Shown: positions 1 through 7,584, counted from the stretch's first letter. The stretch is 42,620 nucleotides of DNA from Zoogloeaceae bacterium (GCA_031267345.1 JAIRZG010000162.1:1-42620), one strand, 5' to 3'. The notes: generated by a model not told the origin, from the sequence alone. Numbers and translations: made by a program.

Positions 1-383
1 CCTTCCTTTGCGGCAAGGCAGCCTTGCCCATTGATGGAAATGAGGATGGATTCACGCTGGCGCAGGCCGCCCAGGGCAAAATGTCCGTAGTTATCGCCAA
101 TCTCCCACGCCGACTGGTAAAAATCCCTGCCTTTGTCATAGTTTCTGGTCAGACCAAAGCCAAAAATACGGGTCAGGAGCGCGGAGGCTTCCCTGGCGAT
201 AACATCGTCATCAAGAATCGTCCCACCGTATAGCTGGTGCATCGTGTTTTCGTGAAAGGTCAAGCGCAGGGTATCGATGACGCAGCATTCAGATTCAGCG
301 GGAAGCCGCAGCATGTGTTGGACAACCTTGCCATCTCGCATAACAAGTGAGATTTTTTCAAAAACAGGATTCTGGAAAGTCAT
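1..383 (-). CDS. Inovirus replication initiation protein, Rep_trans family (partial, N-terminus only)
   Basis: An open frame starts at ATG 383 on the minus strand and runs off the window edge, giving 127 codons without a stop. The translation has the hallmarks of phage replication initiation factors (PF02486 type). There is a short N-terminal strand region, then CCVIDTLRLTFHE at about residues 32-44. Next comes FGFGLTRNYDKGRDFYQSAW at about 70-89, followed by an aromatic/glycine-rich stretch ending in a SINGQGCLA motif. Proteins of this family start rolling-circle replication of filamentous phages such as CTX and RSM types. The gene points away from the tRNA, as does the Rep gene of the right-hand prophage, but the two Reps belong to different families. 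The catalytic C-terminal half lies outside the window. Confidence 0.8.
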   Translation of the reverse strand, partial: MTFQNPVFEKISLVMRDGKVVQHMLRLPAESECCVIDTLRLTFHENTMHQLYGGTILDDDVIAREASALLTRIFGFGLTRNYDKGRDFYQSAWEIGDNYGHFALGGLRQRESILISINGQGCLAAKE

Positions 384-691
384 GGCGTCCCCTCTGATTG
401 GTTGTGGTCGACCGTTCCCCCGTGTTTACTGTGGGGGGGGTCAGTCATCGCGGCGTCGGCGCCGGTCATCCTCACAAGTTCCGTGTGACCAGCGCCGCCG
501 CCGCGAAAGTGGAAAATTATGAATTCGTCAAGTTCGCTGGCTTTCATTTATGACCCCGACAACTGCTGCGCAGCTATAATCACTTGCAGCATTTGATGAA
601 AGATGAAAAAACCCGATACAGCCCCCAGGATGAACATCAGAATGGGCATGAAGTAGTGGAAGGATTCACGAAACCCGAAAAGGGAAAATTC
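384..691. other. Non-coding stretch upstream of the Rep gene
   Basis: No convincing gene is seen in these 308 bases. The stretch contains a run of eight G (433-440) and a GC-rich segment around CGGCGCCG. Its position just upstream of Rep would suit a phage intergenic region or origin, but no nick-site motif is recognisable. A 33-codon hydrophobic frame on the minus strand (548-649) lacks a ribosome binding site. Confidence 0.35.
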
Positions 692-886
692 ATGAACGGA
701 TTGCTTGCCTTGAGCAACATTAGCGGTAACGTCCTGATCGCGGCAGGAAGCGGCGCCATCGTCATCATTTATGGAATCCTGATTACCAGCCGCTGGCAAA
801 AGTGGTGCAGGGATACAGAACTCGCAGCACTGTTCATTGCCGCCATCATCGCCTTGGGCTGGGTGTACCTGTGCGTCAGCGCGTAG
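692..886 (+). CDS. Small two-helix membrane protein of the left prophage (64 aa)
   Basis: The ATG at 692 follows an AAGGG ribosome binding site. The predicted 64-residue product has two hydrophobic helices, at about residues 13-30 and 44-61, joined by a charged loop (SRWQKWCRDTE). Nothing identifies a family. Small membrane proteins are common among inovirus coat and assembly genes. This gene lies on the strand opposite to Rep and overlaps the end of the convergent 66-residue gene by 11 bp, which lowers confidence. It could instead be an accessory gene, or no gene at all. Confidence 0.45.
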   Translation: MNGLLALSNISGNVLIAAGSGAIVIIYGILITSRWQKWCRDTELAALFIAAIIALGWVYLCVSA

Positions 887-1076
887 CTGCATCATCTTCA
901 TGCCCCCCGATCACATGCCCGACATGCGGCACTACATCCGTTTGACGCATGGCCTCCACCTCAACCAATATCCATTGCGATGTCGCTACCGCAAAGTAAA
1001 ACCCGGCGCCAAACATCACTACTCCCGTCAAGGTCGGGAGAAGCTCTACAAATACATCCTTCAAATTTGTTTGCAT
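876..1076 (-). CDS. Small single-pass membrane protein of the left prophage (66 aa)
   Basis: The start at ATG 1076 was chosen because AAGGA lies about eight bases upstream. The product has one clear transmembrane segment, roughly residues 12-35 (LLPTLTGVVMFGAGFYFAVA...). A polar His/Asp-rich tail follows. It is transcribed in the same direction as Rep and follows another small membrane-protein gene, as expected for a phage early or structural block. The family is not recognised, and a minor coat or assembly role is only a guess from size and context. Confidence 0.5.
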   Translation of the reverse strand: MQTNLKDVFVELLPTLTGVVMFGAGFYFAVATSQWILVEVEAMRQTDVVPHVGHVIGGHEDDAATR

Positions 1077-1095
1077 TTGACATTTCCTTGACCAG

Positions 1096-1299
1096 TCATG
1101 GGTTGACCTTCTCGCAGATGAAGTTGCCCGCCGCGATCTCTTTTTCGATCTCCCAATGCAGGAGGTAGACGCCAAAAATGCTACCGGCAAGAAATGCCAG
1201 AAGGATGAGCAGAGGGAGGAGGAGAGGACGGGGCATCTCGCATAAAATGCTTAAGGCATGAAAGAATGGACGCTTGACGGCAGAAATTTTGAGTATCAT
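1096..1299 (-). CDS. Small membrane protein of the left prophage (67 aa; alternative 46-aa start)
   Basis: The ATG at 1299 has AAGGA eight bases upstream and gives 67 residues. An internal ATG at 1236 would give 46 residues but has a weaker ribosome binding site. The hydrophobic segment (PLLLPLLILLAFLAGSIFGV) is followed by a short charged stretch (HWEIEKEIAAGN). The gene is divergent from the DUF2726 gene, whose start is only 30 bp away, so both promoters must overlap. Function unknown; it is probably a phage membrane or coat-type protein. Confidence 0.5.
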   Translation of the reverse strand: MILKISAVKRPFFHALSILCEMPRPLLLPLLILLAFLAGSIFGVYLLHWEIEKEIAAGNFICEKVNP

Positions 1300-1328
1300 T
1301 AAAAATTTCCTTCTGACAGGTGAGATTC

Positions 1329-2339
1329 ATGAAAGCGCGAATGAATACCTTGACAAACCTGATAATTCAAATTGCATTTATAGCTGTAGCCATTTTCCCG
1401 GCTCAAAACTCGATAGCTCATGCGGATGTGTACATTTGCATAGAAAAAGGGGAAAAAACGATCTCCACAAAACCCTGTCCCAATGCCGCAACAACGCAAA
1501 ATAATGTTCCTTCGCCAAAACAAGAACGAGCTTGGAAAGCTTTTTACAAAGCGCCTGATGAATGCAAAGGCATGAAAACAAATGTCAGCTTGATTACTCG
1601 ATGTATGGAACACAGACAACGAGAGCGGGCAAAATTTAATGTCATGTGGGACAGCGACAAGGATCAAAACATCACATCGCCTGAAGCTATCACACAGAAA
1701 CAAGCCAAAAACAGCCCATTGTCCGGCTTGACCGATCATGTTGTTGGATTGCTTATCAAAATGGGTGCATGGGTTGTTGGCGCGATCCTGCTTTATGCTT
1801 TGGCTATATTCTTGCTCAAACGATACGGAAATATTCAGAGTGGCAACCATTGGGGTAGCGGACAAAGCAAAACCGGATGGCTCGACCGACTGATCCCAAA
1901 ATACATGGACAGATTCAAGTTGCTGGACACTTGGGAAACCGATCTCTACGTCAAATTGACCAGCATAATGCCCGGCCTGATCGTATTCGCCCAAGTCAGC
2001 CTTCCACAAATGCTCTACATCAAAGGCGCTCACGCGCGGCAACAGATGCGGCAAATAGGGCATATGTCCGTGGACTTCCTCATATGCCGGAAAGACGGAA
2101 ACGACATCAAAATGATCGCCGCTATCGAACTCAACGGAGCCAGCCACACGCGAGCCGACAGGCAACAGGCGGACGCGCTCAAAGAAAAAGTGCTGGAAGA
2201 GGCCGGGATTCCATTGATCGTGTATGACGTTGAAAATATGCCGGACGCCGAGACGATCAAAAAGCATGTAGCAACCGCGCTTATCGCTCGTAAACAGTAC
2301 GAGGCCGAGCGAGACGCACGGTGCGGGAAAAACAAATAA
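1329..2339 (+). CDS. Membrane-anchored DUF2726 protein with N-terminal DUF4124-like domain
   Basis: The start at ATG 1329 has AGGTGAG five bases upstream and gives 336 residues. The order of parts is as follows. An N-terminal signal-like hydrophobic segment covers about residues 9-27. A short Cys-containing domain follows (VYICIEKGEKTISTKPCP), resembling DUF4124. A transmembrane helix lies at about 140-162. A C-terminal DUF2726 domain spans about 185-325. In DUF2726, the acidic residue of SVDFL, the Glu of AIEL, the following GASH histidine and RADRQQAD match the conserved core of this PD-(D/E)XK-like, Vsr-related family. If the helix is a true anchor, DUF2726 faces the cytoplasm and the DUF4124-like part the periplasm. 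The gene precedes an HTH regulator and the tRNA-Arg attachment site. Nuclease activity is inferred from the fold family, not shown. Confidence 0.75.
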   Translation: MKARMNTLTNLIIQIAFIAVAIFPAQNSIAHADVYICIEKGEKTISTKPCPNAATTQNNVPSPKQERAWKAFYKAPDECKGMKTNVSLITRCMEHRQRERAKFNVMWDSDKDQNITSPEAITQKQAKNSPLSGLTDHVVGLLIKMGAWVVGAILLYALAIFLLKRYGNIQSGNHWGSGQSKTGWLDRLIPKYMDRFKLLDTWETDLYVKLTSIMPGLIVFAQVSLPQMLYIKGAHARQQMRQIGHMSVDFLICRKDGNDIKMIAAIELNGASHTRADRQQADALKEKVLEEAGIPLIVYDVENMPDAETIKKHVATALIARKQYEAERDARCGKNK

Positions 2340-2391
2340 AAAAGCAAAAGCCGCTTGTTTACAGGGTTTGAATTGCATTTTGACGCCATCC

Positions 2392-2425
2392 GTTAGCACG
2401 ACGCTACTTATAGCACCGTGCTAAC
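2392..2425. promoter_or_regulatory. Inverted-repeat operator upstream of the left HTH gene
   Basis: GTTAGCACG (2392-2400) and CGTGCTAAC (2417-2425) form perfect 9-bp inverted arms. Inside, TAGCACcGTGCTA (2411-2423) is itself a perfect palindrome, and TAGCACgACGCTA (2394-2406) is an imperfect second copy 17 bp away. The placement just upstream of a promoter and the HTH gene suggests tandem binding sites for that regulator. This is inference from symmetry. Confidence 0.55.
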
Positions 2426-2429
2426 TGCG

Positions 2430-2458
2430 TTGTCAACACGCTATAAAAAAAATATACT
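2430..2458 (+). promoter_or_regulatory. Sigma-70-type promoter for the left HTH gene
   Basis: TTGTCA (2430-2435) and TATACT (2453-2458) are separated by 17 bp and lie 19 bp before the ATG at 2477. The -35 box starts five bases after the inverted-repeat operator, so a repressor bound there could block or modulate this promoter. Confidence 0.6.
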
Positions 2459-2476
2459 CAAACAGGAGGTCACATC

Positions 2477-2746
2477 ATGGAACTAAACGAGATCATCACA
2501 ACGGCAGCGCGCAGGCTGAACGTTAGCCAAAGCAAACTTGCCCAAAGAATCGGGATGCACGCGCCATCCTTGACACACGTCATAAAAAAAAGACGGCAAC
2601 TGACGGCGGAAGCGGCGATTGAACTGTCAGAACTGACAGGGATGAACGCCAAACAAGTCTGGCTTGCGGCGCAAAGATACTGGCGCGCCCGAGACGATTC
2701 GAACGTCCGACCCCTGCCTTCGGAGGGCAGTACTCTATCCAGCTGA
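2477..2746 (+). CDS. HTH (Cro/CI-like) regulator whose C-terminus is antisense to tRNA-Arg
   Basis: The ATG at 2477 follows a strong AGGAGG site. Residues 1-66 form a compact helix-turn-helix of the XRE/HigA type (LNVSQSKLAQRIGMHAPSLT is the recognition region). Its last 21 codons, from Trp69 to Ser89, are read from the strand opposite tRNA-Arg(CCG); the Trp codon TGG is the complement of the CCA end. The frame stops inside the tRNA gene. The regulator is preceded by a palindromic operator and by the DUF2726 gene, so it is the likely repressor of the element. The tRNA-derived tail may change on excision. Confidence 0.75.
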   Translation: MELNEIITTAARRLNVSQSKLAQRIGMHAPSLTHVIKKRRQLTAEAAIELSELTGMNAKQVWLAAQRYWRARDDSNVRPLPSEGSTLSS

Positions 2747-2757
2747 GCTACGGGCGC
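2681..2757 (-). tRNA. tRNA-Arg (anticodon CCG)
   Basis: A 77-nt cloverleaf on the minus strand. The acceptor pairs GCGCCCG with CGGGCGC, the discriminator is G, and CCA is encoded at 2683-2681. The anticodon stem CTGCC/GGCAG encloses the loop CTCCGAA, giving anticodon CCG (codon CGG). The T-loop carries GTTCGAATC. Its 3' end is the junction with the left prophage. Confidence 0.95.
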
Positions 2758-2868
2758 ACAGTGGGGCGCGATGATACTGGTTTTGTCGGATAGCGTCCAT
2801 TGTTTCATCTGTTTTGTGCGCTGGCGGTATAATCGCAGCTTTCCAACCTACAGATAAAGGATGCTGGC

Positions 2869-3360
2869 ATGAACCGGACTCTCTTGTATGCAATCGCGAT
2901 TGTAGTGGGCTTGTTTCTGGCGTTTGTCGCGCCTTTGGCGCTGAAGGGTGGAGCGACGCCTTCGACGGAGGACGCGGCGCAGCGCATTGCGCCAGTGGCC
3001 CGTTTTGAATTGCAGGGCGCGGCAGTAGCGGATGCGGCGGCAGGCGATGGCGCGACGGCTACGGCAGCAGTGGAAAATCCGGCGACTCCGGCAAGTCCGG
3101 AGGCTCCGGCTCCGGCGGCGAAGGATGGCGCGGGCGTTTATGCCTCGCTTTGTTTTACCTGTCATGAATACGGCGTTGCGGGCGCGCCCAAGAAGGGCGA
3201 CAAGGCGGCTTGGGCAAGTCGTCTGGCGGCGGGCGAAGACGCGCTTTATGCGACCGCCCTGAACGGCAAGGGACTCATGCTGCCCAAGGGTGGGAATCCG
3301 GCCTTGTCGGATGCGGAAGTCAAGTCTGCGGTGGATTATCTGATTGCCTCCGCGCGTTGA
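2869..3360 (+). CDS. Membrane-anchored c5-type cytochrome c
   Basis: 163 residues. ATG 2869 is preceded by AAAGGA at seven bases. Residues 5-27 form an uncleaved membrane helix or signal anchor. A long Ala/Pro-rich linker (about residues 40-84) precedes a single c-type haem domain with CFTCH at residues 95-99 and a distal Met in GKGLMLPKGG. The family (cytochrome c5/c555) carries electrons in the periplasm towards terminal oxidases or reductases. The gene stands alone, with TATAAT at 2828-2833 and a terminator after it. Confidence 0.9.
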   Translation: MNRTLLYAIAIVVGLFLAFVAPLALKGGATPSTEDAAQRIAPVARFELQGAAVADAAAGDGATATAAVENPATPASPEAPAPAAKDGAGVYASLCFTCHEYGVAGAPKKGDKAAWASRLAAGEDALYATALNGKGLMLPKGGNPALSDAEVKSAVDYLIASAR

Positions 3361-3379
3361 ACGCGCTGAACGTCTGCAA

Positions 3380-3408
3380 GCCGTCGGAGGTTTTTCCGGC
3401 GGCTTTTT
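3380..3408 (+). terminator. Rho-independent terminator after the cytochrome gene
   Basis: The stem GCCGTCGGA (3380-3388) pairs with TCCGGCGGC (3395-3403), with one G-T wobble and a six-base loop. Five T follow (3404-3408). It lies 20 bp after the cytochrome stop codon. Confidence 0.8.
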
Positions 3409-3460
3409 CATGGTCTCTCGACAAATCCACATCAACGCGCCTCTTCTTTTAAAAATTACC

Positions 3461-4627
3461 ATGATTTTCACCCGTAGTTTTATTCTCGTCGCCCTGATCA
3501 ATTTCATGGTCATGCTGGCCTATTATCTGTTGTTCATTGTCAGCGGGCCTTACGCGCACGAAAGTTTCTGCGCCTCGCCCAGTGCCGCCGGGCTGGTGGC
3601 CGGGTTGATGCTGGTCGGCTGTCTTGCCGGACGCTTCATGATTGGCGGTATCCTGCATACCGTCGGGTTCCGGAAAATCCTGCTTGTCGGCATCGTGATC
3701 TATACGGTCAGCATGTTGCTCTACCATGTGGCGGACAACCTGCCCGCGCTGATGGGGGTGCGTTTTTTGAGTGGCGTGGGCGTGGGGTGTATCGGCGCCG
3801 TCACCACGACCCTCATCGCTTACCTCATTCCGCCGAGCCGGATTGGGCAGGGTATCGGTTATTTCAGTCTGAGCACCATCCTCGCGCTTGCGCTCGGCCC
3901 TTTTCTGGGGATATTGCTGATGCAATACCTGCCCTACCACCTCATTTTTCTGCTCTGTTCCGGTTTCGGGATGATCAGTTTTTTCACCGCGATTACCCTG
4001 AAAATTCCCCCGAACGCGACGCCGGACAATCCCCATCACGCCTCTGCTTCTCACCTGCGCAACTACCTTGATTGCGAGGTGATTCCGCTCGCGCTGGTGG
4101 TACTGCTGGTCGCAACCTGTTATGGCGCGTTGCAAGCCTTTCTCTCTTTTTATGCCCGTGAACTGGATCTGGCGCATTCCGCCAGTTTTTTCTTCCTGAT
4201 CTACGCTGTCGTCATTTTTGCGTCGCGCCCCGTTGCCGGAAAAATTTTCGATCACAAGGGGGCGAACCACATCATCTATCCGGCCTTGATCCTCACCGTC
4301 TGTGGTTTCATTCTGCTGGCTCTGACCCGGACGACGCCGATGCTTCTGCTTTCCGGCATTCTGCTGGGCGTCGGTATCGGCAATTTTCAATCCACTGCCC
4401 AAGCGGCTTCCCTGAAACGCGTTCCCAAGGCGCGGATGGGGCAGGCGACTTCCACTTTTTTCATCTTCCTTGATCTGGGCATTGGCATCGGCCCTTACCT
4501 GCTCGGCGTGGTCATTCCCCATATGGGCTACCGCAATCTGTTTTTCCTTCTTGCCGTCATCAGCGCCGTCAGCTTGCCGGCATATTACGCAGCGCATGGG
4601 AAAAAACACGGAAAAAATCAGGGGTAG
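3461..4627 (+). CDS. MFS transporter
   Basis: About 388 residues from ATG 3461; in-frame starts further upstream overlap the preceding terminator and are unlikely. About twelve hydrophobic segments are visible, with a long cytoplasmic loop near residues 185-205 (PPNATPDNPHHASASHLRN). The MFS motif A region is seen as GGILHTVGFRKIL after TM2. The motif C-like glycine pattern LSGVGVGCIGAVTTTL lies near residue 105. It is a drug/proton-antiporter-like MFS member of unknown substrate. The next gene encodes a siderophore-interacting flavoprotein, so a role in siderophore movement is possible, although 278 bp separate them. Confidence 0.85.
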   Translation: MIFTRSFILVALINFMVMLAYYLLFIVSGPYAHESFCASPSAAGLVAGLMLVGCLAGRFMIGGILHTVGFRKILLVGIVIYTVSMLLYHVADNLPALMGVRFLSGVGVGCIGAVTTTLIAYLIPPSRIGQGIGYFSLSTILALALGPFLGILLMQYLPYHLIFLLCSGFGMISFFTAITLKIPPNATPDNPHHASASHLRNYLDCEVIPLALVVLLVATCYGALQAFLSFYARELDLAHSASFFFLIYAVVIFASRPVAGKIFDHKGANHIIYPALILTVCGFILLALTRTTPMLLLSGILLGVGIGNFQSTAQAASLKRVPKARMGQATSTFFIFLDLGIGIGPYLLGVVIPHMGYRNLFFLLAVISAVSLPAYYAAHGKKHGKNQG

Positions 4628-4905
4628 CGCGCGATTGAGGTATGACCGCAATAGTTGTTTGATTCGCTCCAGATTTGTGGAATCACCGCTTGTCGGTTGT
4701 CGGGATGCAATTGGAAAATGTGAGCAATTCATCATGGTCGTTTCGCCGCTGCATTGCTTTCCTTGCGGCATCAAGCGATGAACGCAATCCGGCGGGAATG
4801 CGAGTTTCAAAAATGAGTGATTACTCGCAAAATGGGCGCGTCGAACAATCTGGCGCGGGCGGCTTCTGACAAATCTCCGCGCCGCGAAAACCAAGGCGTC
4901 AAAAC

Positions 4906-5652
4906 ATGAGTTTCTTGCAATCCTTATTTACCCGCTCGCAAGTGCGCGCTACCGTTTTGCGCGCCGAAAACATCACTCCACGGATGCGTCGCCTGGCATT
5001 GGGCGGCGTGGCGATCGCCGACTGGCTGCAAGCGAACGCGGCAAGCGTCAACAAACCTGCCGCTTGGGTCAAGGTCACACTGGACGGGCGTAGCGGACGC
5101 GGCTACACCCTGCGTCGCGTCGACACGGAGGTGGGCGTTATCGATCTGGATTTCGTCCTGCACGGCGAAGGCGAAGGCAAGGGCACGGTCTCCGACTGGG
5201 CGCGGCTCACCCGACCTGGCGACGCGGTAGAAATCCAGGGGCCAAGAAACGGCGGCTTTCAGCTATTCGCAGATTCCAGATGGTTTTGGCTCGCCGCCGA
5301 CGCTACCGCGCTCCCTGCCGTCGCGCGCATTCTGGAAGTTTTGCCCGCGAATATCGAAGCGCACGTCTTTCTGGTCATCCACGACAGCGCAGAACGACAA
5401 CCGCTCAACTCGCTTGCCAGATTGCAGGTCGAATGGGGGTATTCGACCGTGCCGCAGCGTGATTGCATTCCGGCTGTTCGCCCGCTCACGCAATCTCCAG
5501 ATCTCGCCATGCCCGGTCAAGTCTGGATCGCGGGCGAAGCGGATTGGGTCAAAAGCTGGCGCGCGTTCTGGTTGAACGAGCGCCATCAAGACCGTCGCTA
5601 CGTGAACGCCAAGGGCTATTGGAAAGCAGGTGAACGCGGACATCGAGGATAA
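4906..5652 (+). CDS. Siderophore-interacting protein (ViuB/YqjH-type ferric-siderophore reductase)
   Basis: 248 residues, the usual length for the SIP family. The N-terminal FAD-binding barrel carries RGYTLRR (about 65-71), DFVLHG and GKGTVSDWA with a GD...GPRNG pattern. The C-terminal half carries the NAD(P)H-binding-like SIP domain, ending in the typical GYWKAGERGHRG tail. Family members reduce Fe(III)-siderophores in the cytoplasm to release iron. ATG 4906 is the natural start, although no strong ribosome binding site is visible. A TetR-like frame follows directly after the stop codon, in the same reading frame. Confidence 0.88.
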   Translation: MSFLQSLFTRSQVRATVLRAENITPRMRRLALGGVAIADWLQANAASVNKPAAWVKVTLDGRSGRGYTLRRVDTEVGVIDLDFVLHGEGEGKGTVSDWARLTRPGDAVEIQGPRNGGFQLFADSRWFWLAADATALPAVARILEVLPANIEAHVFLVIHDSAERQPLNSLARLQVEWGYSTVPQRDCIPAVRPLTQSPDLAMPGQVWIAGEADWVKSWRAFWLNERHQDRRYVNAKGYWKAGERGHRG

Positions 5653-6282
5653 GCGGATAGCGCGGCGCAAACCGCGCAAGCTCCCGCGACAGTTCCGCGC
5701 CGAACACACGTTGCCGTCATTCTGGAAGCGGCGGCGCGCGTTCTGGAAACGCAGGGGTTGTCAGGACTGAACACTAATCGGGTTGCCCAGCGCGCCGGGG
5801 TCAGCATTGGTTCGCTATATCAGTATTTTCCGGGCAAGGACGCGCTGATCGTGGCGCTGATCCGGCGCGAGCGCGACGCTTTTCTTCAATAAGCGCAAAG
5901 CGCCTTGCTGGAGCCGGACGGGCAAAAGGCGCTGCGATGTTTCATTGCCGCCTCCGTGCACCAGCAATTACGCCGTCCCGGCCTCATGCGCCTGCTGGAT
6001 TTCGAGGAAAGCCGCCCCGCCATCGCCCAGGAAATCGCGGAATCCGGCGCGGCCTTCCTTGACCTGTTGCGACAAATTCTTTCCCGCGCCGACATTTCGC
6101 CGCCCACGCATATGGAGACGACCATCGCCGACCTGATCGTCATCGTGTCGGCGCTAATCAACGCGGCAGGCGAACAGGATGAAACCGACCGCCGCGACCT
6201 CGAAGGCCGGGTGGGACGGGCGGTATTCGGATATCTGGGCGTTCAGGAGCCAGAGGTCTTTTCATCAGCAACCCCGATCTGA
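5653..6282 (+). pseudogene. TetR-family regulator, broken (no start codon, internal TAA)
   Basis: In the frame following the SIP stop codon the translation reads AAARVLETQGLSGLNTNRVA, then QRAGVSIGSLYQYFPGKDAL, a textbook TetR DNA-binding domain. It is interrupted by TAA at 5890-5892 and continues in the same frame as a plausible TetR C-terminal domain to 6282. No ATG or GTG exists between the SIP stop codon and the HTH. The gene therefore appears to lack both a start codon and an intact frame. A TTG-started C-terminal fragment (5905-6282) could be made but would lack the DNA-binding domain. The intact ancestor may have regulated the SIP/MFS genes. Confidence 0.8.
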
Positions 6283-6531
6283 ATTTCACTGCCGCCACCG
6301 CGCGTCAGGACAAAACGATAGCCATATGGCGTATTGCGCCATCGTTCATGGTTGGAAATGCCGCGCTGCAAGCCGTATTGCCCAATAAGCATAATATTTG
6401 GCATGACTCGCGTCGGGGTTGTTTAATGTTGTTTTGTGGCGTCAATAGCGCGCTACGATTTGTATCAAACGAGAACTCCTTTTAAAATGATCGCATTTTC
6501 CCTGAGACAAAAAACGGCGGACATTCACATC

Positions 6532-7584
6532 ATGTTGAACCGAAAGACGGAACGTGTTCCTTCAAAGCGGAAAAAATGGCTTGGGCTGGGGTTGATGGCG
6601 GGTATTGTTCTGGTGTTGGGCGTTGTTTATTTCCATTTTCAGTTTTCCGGGGCGGTGGAGCCGACAAGGGAGGTTTTGCGTAGTGAGGCGCCAGCAGCGC
6701 CCGGCGCGCATTTGGATGAGCCGTTGTCGCCCATTCGTGAACGGACGACATTGAACGCGCAGAAGGTGGCGTTGGGGAAACTCCTGTTTCATGACGCACG
6801 GCTTTCCCGTGATGGCAGCGTCAGTTGCGCCACCTGTCATGATCTGGCGACGGGCGGCGTAGATCGGCGCGCCCGTTCGCTTGGCGTGGACGGACAGGAA
6901 GGCAACATCAATGCGCCGACGGTGTATAACGCCGTCTTCAATTTCCGTCAATTCTGGGATGGACGCGCGGACTCTCTGGAAGAGCAGGCGGCAGGGCCTC
7001 TGCTCAATCCGGTGGAAATGGCGAATACTTGGGACAAGGTGCTGGCGACCCTGCGCGCGGACGCGCGGATGGTGTCGTCTTTTCGCGCCGTTTACCAGTC
7101 GGAGCCCACTGCGGCGATGGTGCAGGACGCCATTGCTGAATTCGAGCGTTCGCTGGTGACGCCTTCTCGCATGGATCGCTGGTTGCTGGGCGATATGAGC
7201 GCGCTCACGGATGAGGAACTGGAAGGGTATCGTCTTTTTCGGCGGCATGGCTGCGTGGCCTGTCATCAGGGCGAAAATGTCGGTGGCAATCTTTTTCAGC
7301 GTTTTGGCGTGATGCAGGACTACTTTGCCAACAAGGAAGCGACGGCGGCGGATCTGGGGCGTTTCAATGTGACGGGGCGCGAAGAAGACAAACATGTGTT
7401 CAAGGTGCCCAGTCTGCGGAATGTGGCGCTGACCCCGCCGTATTTCCATGACGCTTCGTCGAATTCACTGGAAGACGCGGTGGCGCGCATGGGACGTTTT
7501 CAATTGGGAGTGGATTTGTCCGGAGAGGATATTTCGTCTATCGTGCTCTTTCTACACACCTTGACCGGGGAGAAACTGCAATGA
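6532..7584 (+). CDS. Di-haem cytochrome c peroxidase (CcpA/MauG family)
   Basis: 350 residues from ATG 6532. An upstream in-frame start at 6436 would place 32 unusual residues before the membrane segment. An N-terminal helix (about residues 18-40) anchors the protein or acts as a signal. Two c-type haem sites are seen, CATCH at 99-103 and CVACH at 241-245. Also present are the family signatures LGKLLFHDARLSRDGSVSCA, NAPTVYNAVFNFRQFWDGRA and KVPSLRNVALTPPYFHDAS. Such enzymes reduce hydrogen peroxide in the periplasm using cytochrome electrons. The stop codon overlaps the start of the c-di-GMP gene (ATGA), so the two are co-translated. Confidence 0.9.
   Translation: MLNRKTERVPSKRKKWLGLGLMAGIVLVLGVVYFHFQFSGAVEPTREVLRSEAPAAPGAHLDEPLSPIRERTTLNAQKVALGKLLFHDARLSRDGSVSCATCHDLATGGVDRRARSLGVDGQEGNINAPTVYNAVFNFRQFWDGRADSLEEQAAGPLLNPVEMANTWDKVLATLRADARMVSSFRAVYQSEPTAAMVQDAIAEFERSLVTPSRMDRWLLGDMSALTDEELEGYRLFRRHGCVACHQGENVGGNLFQRFGVMQDYFANKEATAADLGRFNVTGREEDKHVFKVPSLRNVALTPPYFHDASSNSLEDAVARMGRFQLGVDLSGEDISSIVLFLHTLTGEKLQ

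Larger units (their letters stand above)
1..2680. mobile_element. Right-hand end of an inovirus-type prophage at tRNA-Arg(CCG)
   Basis: This block lies directly against the 3' (CCA) end of the tRNA-Arg gene at 2681-2757. It contains the start of a Rep_trans-type phage replication gene, three tiny membrane-protein genes, a DUF2726 protein and an HTH regulator running into the tRNA. The arrangement mirrors that of the clear inovirus beside tRNA-Pro at 34352 onwards. Coat, Zot and secretin genes would lie beyond the left edge, so whether the element is complete cannot be judged. The assignment as inovirus-type rests on the Rep fragment and the shared module. Confidence 0.7.

Noticed and set aside
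548..649. 33-codon hydrophobic frame on the minus strand (MPILMFILGAVSGFF...)
   Set aside because: It is the size of a minor coat protein but has no ribosome binding site and no clear start; kept only as a note.
3449..4894. 481-codon minus-strand frame opposite the MFS gene
   Set aside because: Highly charged translation, antisense shadow of the membrane protein gene.
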